A stretch of 40,743 nucleotides of DNA from COE1 sp910588595. Its GTDB lineage: Bacteria > Bacillota > Clostridia > Lachnospirales > Lachnospiraceae. A program made the position numbers and the translations under genes. Positions 31,730 to 40,711 of this stretch are shown here, piece by piece. The DNA is taken from contig CARDBT010000036.1 in the NCBI GenBank assembly GCA_948957135.1, positions 1 to 40,743 on the forward strand. Direction: 5' to 3'. The notes below the pieces were generated by a model. That model had not been told where the DNA came from, did not search any database, and saw only the letters and a list, made by a program, of their open reading frames with translations. Each line of letters starts with the position of its first letter. Position 1 is the stretch's first letter.

Positions 31730-32863
31730 TTATAGCGCCTGTTCGTGAAGATGACTGTAAAATTGGATCAGCTGTTCTAGCTGGAGCCGCTTTGCGTCCA
31801 TGGTGGGGTGTACATAACGGTTTAAAGTGATCTTGACATCAGAGTGTCCTAAGATCTCGCTGAGGCTTTTGACATCAATACCTTTTTCCACACAGTTAGT
31901 CGCAAATGTGTGGCGCAGGATATGAAAGTTTCTTTCGGAGATCAGGGCTTCTTTCAATACTCTTTTGAACTGATACTGCATTGTTCTGGGTTCTAGCGGT
32001 TTTTCCCCGCCGAAGATGTACGGATGGTCATTGGGGGGGAGTTTGTCGAGCATATTCAGGAGTTCGCCAGATACAGGAATGATCCTCTTGGAGCAGCCGC
32101 TTTTGGGGGCGCTCTCTAGAAGGTTTGTTTTGGCCGTTTCGTCTGTCAGCCCTAGGGTTGTGATGCGCTGTACTGTATGGTTTATGGTTATGGTTTCATT
32201 TGTGAAGTCAATGTCTGACCATTTCAGGGCACATATTTCGCCCAGACGCAGTCCCAGACATAATGAAAAAGATATTGCTATCTTGTATTTATCTATATTG
32301 GTGTAAATACAGCCAAAAAGTTTTGCCTGTTCCGCCAGGGAAAGTGTTTCGATCAGTTTTTTTTCCGAGTGGACAGACATTCTTGTCAATGTTGGAACGC
32401 TTACACGATAATGGATGTTCGCATAGCGCAGGATCTGGTTTGCTACACAGAAAATGCTTTTTTGCAGATTTTCGGATAGGTTGTCTGAAATCTCTGCCTG
32501 CAGCTGGATCTCTGAAATCTCTGACAGGGGACAGTCCCCTAACAGACCGGCGAGGTGTGTCCGATAGACTGTGTCGTATTTGATGTAAGTCGAATATTTG
32601 CATTTTTCCCGGATCAATCCGAGCCATTCATTGGCGGCCTGTGAAAATAAGGCTGCGCTGTCCATTTCATTTAAACTGCTGCCCGGAATGATCTTCTGGG
32701 TGGTCAGCTGTTTGATCGTAAGCTTCTCCCGGACTTCGGCATATGTGTGCCCGTATACAGAGCGGTATACATATTCCTGTTTTTCCTCGTGATATACCTT
32801 GTAGCGTCCTTCCCATCTGCCATCGTTTTTCCGACGTCTGATGTTTTCTCCATGTCTTCCCAT
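31730..32863 (-). CDS. orphan tyrosine recombinase (phage/ICE-type integrase)
   Basis: 377 residues. An N-terminal Arm-binding segment (MGRHGENIRRR ... GRWEGRY) is followed by a SAM-like core-binding domain (about 70-170) and the catalytic domain with Arg in GLRLGEICALKW, HILRHTFAT, LGHSDVKITL and the nucleophile Tyr350 (NRYVHP). All catalytic residues are visible, so it should be active. The ATG at 32863 follows AAAGGAG. No excisionase, relaxase, phage or conjugation genes are adjacent; its neighbours on both sides are chromosomal-type genes. It is either the relic of a lost element or a stand-alone DNA inversion/integration enzyme. No att direct repeats were found by eye. Confidence 0.88.
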   Translation of the reverse strand: MGRHGENIRRRKNDGRWEGRYKVYHEEKQEYVYRSVYGHTYAEVREKLTIKQLTTQKIIPGSSLNEMDSAALFSQAANEWLGLIREKCKYSTYIKYDTVYRTHLAGLLGDCPLSEISEIQLQAEISDNLSENLQKSIFCVANQILRYANIHYRVSVPTLTRMSVHSEKKLIETLSLAEQAKLFGCIYTNIDKYKIAISFSLCLGLRLGEICALKWSDIDFTNETITINHTVQRITTLGLTDETAKTNLLESAPKSGCSKRIIPVSGELLNMLDKLPPNDHPYIFGGEKPLEPRTMQYQFKRVLKEALISERNFHILRHTFATNCVEKGIDVKSLSEILGHSDVKITLNRYVHPTMDAKRLQLEQLIQFYSHLHEQAL

Positions 32864-33071
32864 AGTTTTCTCCTTTGTATAAATGTATTATCAAAATCCC
32901 ATGATCCAGACAGTGCAGTGTTCGTGGCTCATGCGACTATTGATCGAGTTCTTTTTAATATTTATTTTAATATAGAGAAGACAACGCTAAAAATCAAAGA
33001 TAGAGTCTTTTATGGAAGGCTATACGGACAGAAATTGGAAGCTGTGAGTGGGATGGACTGTTTTAGGTATA

Positions 33072-33100
33072 TTGTATAAAAAGCAATATTGGTATATAGT
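33072..33100 (+). promoter_or_regulatory. promoter upstream of the DUF1624 gene
   Basis: TTGTAT (33072-33077), 17-bp spacer, TATAGT (33095-33100), 34 bp before the ATG at 33135. The remaining intergenic sequence (32864-33071) is AT-rich and holds nothing I recognise. Confidence 0.6.
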
Positions 33101-33134
33101 TATAAGAAACAAATGAAGATTGAGAGTATGCACT

Positions 33135-33911
33135 ATGAATGAGAACAAAGGATACGATACTGTGAAAAAACGCTACAGAAAGCTGGACGGCATCCGCGGC
33201 ATCGCGCTGCTGAACATGATCGCGTACCACGCCATATGGGATCTGGTCTATCTGTATCACCTTGACTGGAGCTGGTACAAGTCGGAAGGCGCGTATATCT
33301 GGCAGCAGGGAATCTGTTGGACTTTTATCTTTCTGTCAGGGTTTTGCTGGTCACTTGGCAGCCGCACATGGAAGCGTGGCATTACCGTCTTTCTGGGAGG
33401 CGCAGTGATCACACTGTTGACTGTGATAGTCATGCCGCAGAGCAGGGTCGTTTTTGGTGTGCTGACGCTCATAGGCTCCTGTATGCTGGTGCTGAATGTA
33501 CTTGACAAGTGGATCTGCAGGGTTCCGGCAGCCGTTGGACTGTCAGTCAGCGGGTTCTTGTTCTTCATGACGAGGAATGTCAATGAGCGGTATCTCGGTT
33601 TTGAGAAGTGGAATTTTATCAGTATTTCCGACCGATTGTATCAGAATGCTTTTACGGCTTATCTTGGTTTTCCCGATAGGGCATTTTACTCGACAGATTA
33701 TTTTTCGCTGATCCCGTGGGTGTTTTTGTTCACTGCGGGGTATTTTACCTTTCATATTTTCAACAGAAAAAAGTGTATGCACTTTTTTGAGGACAGTGTA
33801 TGGCGGACGGCAGAGTGGCTGGGCAGACATTCTTTTGCGATCTATATGCTGCACCAGCCGGTCATCTATGCGCTGTTAGAAGCAGTGTTCTGGGTGCGGA
33901 ATCAAATTTAG
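33135..33911 (+). CDS. DUF1624/heparan-glucosaminide N-acetyltransferase-like membrane protein
   Basis: 258 residues from the ATG at 33135, preceded by GAGAG; a TTG 15 bases earlier lacks a site. It has about seven membrane segments. The N-terminal RYRKLDGIRGIALLNMIAYHAIWDLVYL is the signature of DUF1624 proteins, with an Arg-Gly pair and the conserved His of the presumed acetyl-transfer site; the C-terminal HSFAIYMLHQPVIYALL is also typical. These are thought to pass acetyl groups from acetyl-CoA to glycans across the membrane. It is 12 bases upstream of the cysG-like gene and so likely cotranscribed, although no functional link is evident. Confidence 0.82.
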   Translation: MNENKGYDTVKKRYRKLDGIRGIALLNMIAYHAIWDLVYLYHLDWSWYKSEGAYIWQQGICWTFIFLSGFCWSLGSRTWKRGITVFLGGAVITLLTVIVMPQSRVVFGVLTLIGSCMLVLNVLDKWICRVPAAVGLSVSGFLFFMTRNVNERYLGFEKWNFISISDRLYQNAFTAYLGFPDRAFYSTDYFSLIPWVFLFTAGYFTFHIFNRKKCMHFFEDSVWRTAEWLGRHSFAIYMLHQPVIYALLEAVFWVRNQI

Positions 33912-33923
33912 GAGGGGAAGAAG

Positions 33924-35297
33924 ATGGGATATTTTCCCTTTTTTGTGGAAATCGGGGAGCAGAGCGGCCTGGTGGTGGGCGGCGGCAGGGTTGCGCTCCA
34001 CAAGCTGCAGAAGCTGCTGCCGTATGAGCCGAGGTTGACGGTAGTGGCACCCGTGATTTCGGAGGAACTGGGGCAGTTTGCCCTGGAAAATGACATATGT
34101 GTCATAAATAGAGGATTTGAGCCCGGGGATCTGACAGGGAGGCACTTTGTCATCGCTGCATCGGACGACAGAGAGGTGAATGCAGCGATCGGAAGACTGT
34201 GCAGGGAGAAGGGGATCCTCGTCAATGTTGTGGACGACAAAACGGCGTGCGGCTTTATCTTTCCGTCGCTTGTCAAGGCGGGAAAACTCAGCATCGGGAT
34301 CTCGACTGCGGGTGCAAGTCCGGCAGCTGCGGCTGCGCTTCGGAGTCAGATCGCGTCCCAGATACCGGCAGATATGGAAGAGATCCTGGATTATCTGGAT
34401 CGTCTGCGGCGGCTCGCGAGGGAGCATATCGCGGACGGCGGACGGCGCGCGGCGTTTTTGAGGGACATGGCGGAGCTGTGTATGGATGCAGGTGCAGTGT
34501 TTGACGAGCAGGAGACGATGCAGAGGATCGCAGAATACACGCAGGACAGGCAGCAGGAGTCTGTGGGAAGTGTGGAGGGCGTGCTGCTTGTCGGTGCGGG
34601 CTGCGGCAGCTATGACCTGATCACGCTGCGGGGGCTTCGCGCGATACGGCGCGCAAGGGTTCTGGTATATGACGATCTGATCGATCGGAGGCTTCTGGAG
34701 TATGCTTCGGAGAGCTGCGAGCGGATCTATGTGGGAAAGAGGAGCGGCAGGCACAGTATGCCGCAGGAGGAGATCAACGGGCTGCTCGTGCAAAAGGCGC
34801 AGGAGGGCGGTCTGGTAGTTCGTTTAAAGGGCGGGGATCCGTATGTGTTCGGCAGGGGAATGGAGGAGCTGCGAGCACTCCGCGAGGCAGGCATCCGTGC
34901 AGACTATGTTCCCGGCATCACCTCCTGCATCGCGATCCCTGCATTTGCAGGGATTCCGGTGACGCACAGGGAGGTCAGCAGGAGCTTTCATGTCATCACA
35001 GGGCACACAGCTGGCGGCGGGCTTGCGCAGGATATTGATTTTGCGGCTCTTGCACGGCTAGAGGGAACACTTGTGTTTTTGATGGGACTCGGGCACCTGG
35101 CACAGATCGCGGAGGCGCTGATGCGGGCGGGAAAGGAAGCCTCCACGCCGGCGGCAGTGGTACACGGCGGTTTTGACTCGGCTGTCACGACAGTGAGGGG
35201 ACAACTCTCGGACATCGCGGCAAGGGCGGATGCGGCGCTGATCCAGCCGCCGGCAGTGATCGTCGTGGGAAATGCCGTGGATATCCTGGGTGAATGA
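33924..35297 (+). CDS. cysG: CysG-like bifunctional siroheme synthase (precorrin-2 dehydrogenase plus SUMT)
   Basis: 457 residues. Residues about 1-205 are the precorrin-2 dehydrogenase/sirohydrochlorin ferrochelatase part (MGYFPFFVE, LVVGGGRVALHK NAD-binding loop, FIFPSLVKAGKLSIGISTAGASPA). Residues about 213-457 are uroporphyrinogen-III C-methyltransferase (VGAGCGSYDLITLRG, YDDLI, VRLKGGDPYVFGRG, PGITSCIAIPAFAGIPVTHR). Together they turn uroporphyrinogen III into siroheme or feed cobalamin synthesis. The domain order matches enterobacterial CysG, whereas many Clostridia keep these activities in separate genes. AGGAGGGG lies just before the ATG. GC content here is well above that of the NRPS region. 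Confidence 0.9.
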   Translation: MGYFPFFVEIGEQSGLVVGGGRVALHKLQKLLPYEPRLTVVAPVISEELGQFALENDICVINRGFEPGDLTGRHFVIAASDDREVNAAIGRLCREKGILVNVVDDKTACGFIFPSLVKAGKLSIGISTAGASPAAAAALRSQIASQIPADMEEILDYLDRLRRLAREHIADGGRRAAFLRDMAELCMDAGAVFDEQETMQRIAEYTQDRQQESVGSVEGVLLVGAGCGSYDLITLRGLRAIRRARVLVYDDLIDRRLLEYASESCERIYVGKRSGRHSMPQEEINGLLVQKAQEGGLVVRLKGGDPYVFGRGMEELRALREAGIRADYVPGITSCIAIPAFAGIPVTHREVSRSFHVITGHTAGGGLAQDIDFAALARLEGTLVFLMGLGHLAQIAEALMRAGKEASTPAAVVHGGFDSAVTTVRGQLSDIAARADAALIQPPAVIVVGNAVDILGE

Positions 35298-35316
35298 GTG
35301 CAGGTTCATTTTCGGG

Positions 35317-35346
35317 TTGTATGTAGTCACAAATTTATGTTATAAT
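35317..35346 (+). promoter_or_regulatory. sigma-A-type promoter of the EAL-protein gene
   Basis: TTGTAT (35317-35322), 18-bp spacer, TATAAT (35341-35346). The 120-base leader contains a small GGCGG/CCGCC hairpin (35363-35378) of unknown role; it does not match a c-di-GMP riboswitch. Confidence 0.65.
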
Positions 35347-35465
35347 GAACACGAAAACAATGGGCGGCACAGACCGCCTGCGGGTTAGGAAATGTTCACA
35401 GATACCATGTGCTGCCTGTGCAGGATATTTGCCGACAGTTCCTTTGGGTAATGAGGATTATAGCG

Positions 35466-38396
35466 ATGTACAATGAGCGTAGAAAAAGAAGCAGCGTCAG
35501 GACAAGCCTGCTGCTGTCTGTCGTGCTGGTCATCATCTGTGTCTGCAGTATGGCAGGAGGTATCGGCATATCACATGTGCACGGTGCGCAGAAACGCACG
35601 GTGAAGGTCGGATTCTTTCCGATGGAAGGCTACAATGAAAAAAATGAGGACGGCACCTACAGCGGCATGGATGTGGAGTATCTGGAGACACTCTGTGACT
35701 ACGTGAGCTGGGAGATCGAGTATGTGGATTGTGACAGCTGGGATGACGCGCTGCAGCGCCTTGCGGACAAAAAGATCGATCTGGTCGGTTCCGCGCAGTT
35801 TTCCAGCAAGAGGGCGGAGATCTATCAGTATGCCAATCTTGCGAGCGGTTACACGTTTGGAACGATCGCGGTAAACGGTGGGAGCAGTATTCCCTATGAG
35901 GATTTTGACGCGATGGATCAGATCACGTACGGCGTCGTGAAGACGTATGTCAGAAAGGCTGAGTTCTACGAGTATCTTTCTGATCATGGCATCCATAATC
36001 CGAAGGTGAACGAGTATGACAGTACTGCGGAACTGCAGGCCGCTCTTGCAGAACAAAAGATCGATGCGATGGTGCATTCCCTGACAGAGATCAGGGACGG
36101 ACAGCGGATCATCGGACGTTTTGCGCCGATGCCGATCTACTATATCTCATATAAGGGAAATGACGAGGTGATGCGGGAGTTAAATCAGGGTATCGCGGAT
36201 ATCAAGATGAAACGTCCGGATCTCGAGAATGAGCTGATCACGAAATACTATGACAGCAGGATGGATCACACGATATTGTTGTCCCAGGATGAAAAGGATT
36301 ACATCGAGGAGAAGAAGAGTATCACTGTCGGCTATTTTGATGGGTACTATCCGTTTTCGTACGAAATTGACGGAGTGTATCACGGGCTGGCAAAGCAGGT
36401 GCTCGATGAGGTGTCCGTGATCACCGGACTTGCGTTCAGCTATGTCAAAATGTCAAACATGGACGAGGCGAAACAGGCGCTGACTGACGGCAGGATCGAT
36501 CTTCTCGATTACTGTGGGGACACGCCCAAGAGCTTGAGAAACTCCGGTGTGGTGGTGACAAAGGCGTATGCGAAGGTGCCGCATGTGATCATCATGGACC
36601 GGGACAGCACTGCCAACGAGATCAGAGTTCTGGCAGCTGTGAACAATGGTGATGATGAGGACAATATCGCGCTGCTGGTGAACGAGGATGCACAGATCCT
36701 GATCTTTGACTCGCAGTTGGAATGCCTTTATGCTGTAAACAGAGGCGAGGCGGACGCCGCGTTCTGTGACGGCTATCTGTCGGAGTATCTGCTCGGATCG
36801 GATCTGAGGCTGAACAAGCTTGAGATCCGCAGTGTACTAAATGACACGCATGTCATATATATGGCAGTGAAGGAGGATGCAAACTCCCAGCTGCTGGGCA
36901 TCCTGAACAAAGAGCTGCTCGAGGTGAGCGACAAGATGGTGAACGATTATATGCTCAAGGATAATCTCTTTGCCAAAAACAGCCTGGAGAGTTTTATCAG
37001 GACCCACAGTGTGCAGATCGTCACGATCGTGATACTCGCCGCGGTCTGCGTAGTGCTCGTGATGCTGCATATGCTCCGCGACAGCAGACGGATCCAGAAG
37101 CTGATGTACAAGGATGCGGAGCTCAATATATGGAATCTGAATTATCTGAAATACAGGGCGCAGCAGCGGCTTGCTGCGGACAAAAATCAAAAATATGCGG
37201 TCGCATATTTGGATATATGCCAGTTCAGGCGGTACAATACTCTGTATGGATGGCATGCAGGGCAGAAGATCCTGGAGCTGCTGGTGTGCGTGCTGGCTGA
37301 AAATATTGACAGCGATAAGGAGCTGTATGCCAGAAGCCAGGGGGATCACTTCGTGCTGTTCGTGCGGTATGACAAGCTGGCTGATCTGGAGGCGAGGCTG
37401 GCAGAGCTGGAGGAGAAGATCACGCAGCGTATCTATGAGACGGCAGATATGCGGATGCCCATCACCATGGGCGTGTGCTGCATCCCGCCGGGAAGCGATG
37501 ATATGCAGGTGGCGATATCTTATGCGATACAGGCGTCCGATCTGTTAAAAAACAGCTACAGCAATGAGATCAGGATCTATGATGAAAACCTTCGTGTCCA
37601 GTTGAAGGAGAATCATGACAGGGAAAAACTGTTGGAGTCTGTCGATATCAATAAGGATTTCGTAGCGTTTTATCAGCCCAAAGTGGATATCAGGAGCGAG
37701 CAGATCGTGGGCGCGGAGGCGCTTGTGCGCTTCAAGGATCCGACGGATAACGGCGCGATCAGGGCACCGGGATATTTTGTGCCGTATTTTGAGCAGACTG
37801 GAAGGATCACGGAGATTGACTTCTTTGTCATGGAATGTGCATGTAAGCTGCTGAGACGTCGAATGGACGAGGGGAAGCGGGTCGTTCCGATCTCCTGCAA
37901 TTTTTCGAGGATCCATTTCACCAAGGAGAATTTCCCGGAGCAGTTTGAAGCCGTGATGGACAAATACCGGATCCCTAAGGAATATATCGAAGTTGAGATC
38001 ACGGAGACGCTCGTTGTGGAGGAGCTTCAGCAGAATAAGGTGAAGGAGACGGTCGAGATCCTGCGCAAAAAAGGGATCCGACTATCGATCGACGATTTTG
38101 GCTCAGGCTATTCGTCGCTCGGCGTGTTTGAGCAGATCCCGGCATCTGTCATCAAACTTGACCGCTCGTTCTTGCTGAATAATGAGAACCGTGTGAGACA
38201 GGTAAAAATCATGAAGAATATCGTGAACCTGGCGCAGGATCTGGATGCGCAGGTGGTCTGTGAGGGAGTTGAGAATGAGAACGACACAGAGCTTATGATG
38301 GAGATCGGCGCCTATGTGGCACAGGGGTACCGCTACAGCAAGCCTGTTCCGGAGGAAGTATTTGAGGAAAAGCTGGACCAGAAAATTGACAAATAA
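35466..38396 (+). CDS. membrane-bound EAL phosphodiesterase with two solute-binding domains and a degenerate GGDEF
   Basis: 976 residues from the ATG at 35466, which follows GAGGA by eight bases. Order: signal-anchor helix (about 10-35), two tandem SBP_bac_3-like domains outside the cell (about 45-275 and 280-505), a membrane helix (about 520-545), a GGDEF domain whose active motif is degraded to QGDHF (625-629), and an EAL domain. The EAL part keeps E751 (EALVRF), the Asn of NFSR, EITET, DDFGSGYSSL, KLDRSF, EGVEN and QGYRYSKP, so c-di-GMP hydrolysis is likely, while cyclase activity is not. The SBP domains should sense amino acids or similar solutes. It is followed 22 bases later by metF, and has its own promoter. 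Confidence 0.9.
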   Translation: MYNERRKRSSVRTSLLLSVVLVIICVCSMAGGIGISHVHGAQKRTVKVGFFPMEGYNEKNEDGTYSGMDVEYLETLCDYVSWEIEYVDCDSWDDALQRLADKKIDLVGSAQFSSKRAEIYQYANLASGYTFGTIAVNGGSSIPYEDFDAMDQITYGVVKTYVRKAEFYEYLSDHGIHNPKVNEYDSTAELQAALAEQKIDAMVHSLTEIRDGQRIIGRFAPMPIYYISYKGNDEVMRELNQGIADIKMKRPDLENELITKYYDSRMDHTILLSQDEKDYIEEKKSITVGYFDGYYPFSYEIDGVYHGLAKQVLDEVSVITGLAFSYVKMSNMDEAKQALTDGRIDLLDYCGDTPKSLRNSGVVVTKAYAKVPHVIIMDRDSTANEIRVLAAVNNGDDEDNIALLVNEDAQILIFDSQLECLYAVNRGEADAAFCDGYLSEYLLGSDLRLNKLEIRSVLNDTHVIYMAVKEDANSQLLGILNKELLEVSDKMVNDYMLKDNLFAKNSLESFIRTHSVQIVTIVILAAVCVVLVMLHMLRDSRRIQKLMYKDAELNIWNLNYLKYRAQQRLAADKNQKYAVAYLDICQFRRYNTLYGWHAGQKILELLVCVLAENIDSDKELYARSQGDHFVLFVRYDKLADLEARLAELEEKITQRIYETADMRMPITMGVCCIPPGSDDMQVAISYAIQASDLLKNSYSNEIRIYDENLRVQLKENHDREKLLESVDINKDFVAFYQPKVDIRSEQIVGAEALVRFKDPTDNGAIRAPGYFVPYFEQTGRITEIDFFVMECACKLLRRRMDEGKRVVPISCNFSRIHFTKENFPEQFEAVMDKYRIPKEYIEVEITETLVVEELQQNKVKETVEILRKKGIRLSIDDFGSGYSSLGVFEQIPASVIKLDRSFLLNNENRVRQVKIMKNIVNLAQDLDAQVVCEGVENENDTELMMEIGAYVAQGYRYSKPVPEEVFEEKLDQKIDK

Positions 38397-38418
38397 TAGA
38401 TCAAAAGGGAGTATAGCA

Positions 38419-39282
38419 ATGAAAATAAGTGAAATCTTACTGAAAAATGACGTGACACTGTCCTTTGAGGTGTTTCCGCCAAAGGTCACGTCGGACTACG
38501 AGACAGTACAGAGGGCAGCGTACGGTGTTGCGAAGCTAAAGCCAGACTATATGAGCGTGACATACGGTGCAGGCGGGAGCACGCGCGGTAACACCTTAAA
38601 GATTGCCAAGGGAATCCAGGAGGAGTTCGGGGTCACGACGATCGCCCATCTGACCTGTGTCGGCGCGACGAAGGAAGGGATCCGTCAGGCGCTTGAGGAA
38701 ATGAAAGCAGCAGGTATCGAAAATGTGCTCGCGCTCCGAGGGGATAAGCCAAAGGATTGCGAGGGGGATCCCTTTGCGGACTATCACTATGCGTCAGAGC
38801 TTGCAGCGGATATCAGGGCGTTTGGCGGTATGTGTATCGGTGGAGCATGTTACCCGGAAGGACACGTCGAGTCAGAGAACACGAAGGAAGACATTTTGAA
38901 CCTGAAAAAGAAAGTTGACGCGGGATGCGAGTATCTGACAACTCAGATGTTTTTTGACAACAATATTTTTTACAATTTCCTCTGCAGGGTGCGGGAAGCC
39001 GGGATCGATGTGCCTGTCATTCCGGGGATCATGCCGATCACCAGACCTTCCCAGCTGAGAAGTGCAGTGAGGTTATCAGGCTGTAATGTGCCGATGCGGT
39101 TTCGGAGCATTGTGGACTGTTTTGGCAGGAATCCCGAGGCGATGCAGCAGGCGGGGATCATCTACGCGACAGACCAGATCATCGATCTGATCGCGAACGG
39201 GATCAGGCACGTTCATGTCTACTCGATGAACAAGCCGGAGGTTGTGAGGGGGATTCAGGAGAGCCTGAACAAAATCATTTAG
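38419..39282 (+). CDS. metF: 5,10-methylenetetrahydrofolate reductase
   Basis: 287 residues. SFEVFPPK, SVTYGAGGSTRG, HLTCVG, LALRGDKP and TTQMFFDN are the MetF/MTHFR signatures for FAD and folate binding. The enzyme reduces methylene-THF to methyl-THF for methionine synthesis or, in acetogens, for the Wood-Ljungdahl pathway. The start is the ATG at 38419 with AAGGGAG seven bases upstream; the open frame extends back to 38314 only as overlap with the EAL gene. No metV or methionine synthase is adjacent, so which pathway it serves cannot be told from here. Confidence 0.95.
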   Translation: MKISEILLKNDVTLSFEVFPPKVTSDYETVQRAAYGVAKLKPDYMSVTYGAGGSTRGNTLKIAKGIQEEFGVTTIAHLTCVGATKEGIRQALEEMKAAGIENVLALRGDKPKDCEGDPFADYHYASELAADIRAFGGMCIGGACYPEGHVESENTKEDILNLKKKVDAGCEYLTTQMFFDNNIFYNFLCRVREAGIDVPVIPGIMPITRPSQLRSAVRLSGCNVPMRFRSIVDCFGRNPEAMQQAGIIYATDQIIDLIANGIRHVHVYSMNKPEVVRGIQESLNKII

Positions 39283-39350
39283 GAAAGGCATGGAAGCCCC
39301 GTTCCCGGCATAGATTATACAAATAGACGAATTGATGGAAATATGAGGTT

Positions 39351-40628
39351 ATGCGCAATATTTATGTTGGGGATGTGGGTGTTGCAGTGGAATATCTGCA
39401 GCTGGCTCTGAGGAGAGCAGGTTTTCCGATCGAGATCGATGGTCGGTTTGACAGGGAAACGTGCAATGCGTTGAAGGAATTTATGGGGGAGGGAGCAGGC
39501 TGCTATGCAGACAGGGCGGTGTGGGCGAAGCTGCTCCCGTACCTTAAGGGCTATACGACACATGTGATCACGGCAGGCGAGACATTGTGGGGGATCGCCG
39601 ATACATACGATACATTGGTGTCTTCGATACTGACGGCAAACCCGTCAATTGACGCCATGAATTTACAGATAGGGACGCGGATCTACGTTCCTTTTTCTTT
39701 TGCGCTTGTCGACGAGAGCGTGGCGTACACGTCCAGTCTTACGGAGTTTATCCTGGAGGGACTGAGGATCCGCTATCCGTTTCTGATCTCAGGCTGCATC
39801 GGAAAGAGTGTCATGGGCAGAGAAGTGTGTTATCTACAGTTGGGAGAGGGGCAGACGCAAGTCTGCTACAGTGCCTGTTTCCACGCAAACGAGTGGATCA
39901 CGACGCCGATCCTGCTCAAGTTTGCGGAGTCTTATGCAAAAGCCTACGCCGATGGGGAGGAGCTCTACGGGGAGGACACGGAGGCGCTTTATAATGAGTA
40001 CAGTCTGTTCCTGGTGCCGATGGTCAATCCCGACGGTGCGGACCTCGTAAACGGAATGATCCGAAACGAGGAGTACCTCGAGCAGACGATGGCGATCGCA
40101 TCAGACTATCCGGAGATTCCTTATCCTGATGGATGGAAAGCGAACATCAACGGGATCGATCTCAACCTCCAGTTTCCGGCAGGGTGGGAAAATGCCAGGG
40201 AGATCAAGTTCGCGCAGGGCTACACGTCACCGGCGCCGCGGGATTTTGTGGGGGAGGCGCCGTTGTCGGCAGTCGAGAGCATCAACATGTACCACTTCAC
40301 GACAGTCCATGACTTTCAGCTGGTACTCGCCTACCACACACAGGGAGAGGTTATTTACTGGAAGTATCTCGACTACGAGCCGGAGCGCTCGAGACGCATC
40401 GCAGAATACTTCGGCAGAGTCAGCGGCTACCAGGTGGAGGAGACGCCTTATGCGTCGGGCTATGCGGGGTATAAGGACTGGTTCATCGAGGCATACAACC
40501 GCCCCGGCTACACGATCGAGGCAGGACGAGGCGTCAATCCGCTGAGAATGAGCCAGTTTCCGGAAATCTATGCGGACAACAGGCTCATCCTGGTCGGAGG
40601 CATGACGCAGCTGCGGGCGGCAGAGTGA
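39351..40628 (+). CDS. M14 zinc peptidase with PG-binding and LysM domains
   Basis: 425 residues. Residues about 3-65 form a PG_binding_1-like domain (VGDVGVAVEYLQLALRRAG ... DGRFDRETCNAL), about 70-115 a LysM (HVITAGETLWGIAD ... IGTRIYVP), and the rest a carboxypeptidase A-fold peptidase. Zinc ligands are H178-x2-E181 (FHANEW) and H329 (AYHTQGE); the catalytic Glu is E390 (YTIEAGRG). DLNLQFPAGW matches gamma-D-glutamyl-diaminopimelate peptidases such as ENP1 of Lysinibacillus, which cut peptidoglycan stem peptides, often in sporulation. There is no signal peptide, as in that enzyme. GAGG is only two bases before the ATG, so translation start strength is doubtful. Confidence 0.88.
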   Translation: MRNIYVGDVGVAVEYLQLALRRAGFPIEIDGRFDRETCNALKEFMGEGAGCYADRAVWAKLLPYLKGYTTHVITAGETLWGIADTYDTLVSSILTANPSIDAMNLQIGTRIYVPFSFALVDESVAYTSSLTEFILEGLRIRYPFLISGCIGKSVMGREVCYLQLGEGQTQVCYSACFHANEWITTPILLKFAESYAKAYADGEELYGEDTEALYNEYSLFLVPMVNPDGADLVNGMIRNEEYLEQTMAIASDYPEIPYPDGWKANINGIDLNLQFPAGWENAREIKFAQGYTSPAPRDFVGEAPLSAVESINMYHFTTVHDFQLVLAYHTQGEVIYWKYLDYEPERSRRIAEYFGRVSGYQVEETPYASGYAGYKDWFIEAYNRPGYTIEAGRGVNPLRMSQFPEIYADNRLILVGGMTQLRAAE

Positions 40629-40689
40629 TATATAAAACTGACGTGAATCGAAACTAATCTAGCTGGTATTTATTTGTATGGTTTCATAG

Positions 40690-40711
40690 TATAATGTCGA
40701 CAGACATTATA
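40690..40711. promoter_or_regulatory. 9-bp-arm palindrome overlapping a -10 box, candidate operator
   Basis: TATAATGTC (40690-40698) and GACATTATA (40703-40711) are perfect inverted copies around GACA. The first six bases form a consensus -10 box on the plus strand, and the mirror gives one on the minus strand. A dimeric repressor bound here would block a promoter for the gene beyond the window. A GCCC-GAAT-GGGC hairpin follows (40715-40726). Confidence 0.5.

Noticed and set aside
35347..35465. c-di-GMP riboswitch in the leader of the EAL gene
   Set aside because: Only a short GGCGG/CCGCC hairpin is present; the conserved GEMM core bases were not found.
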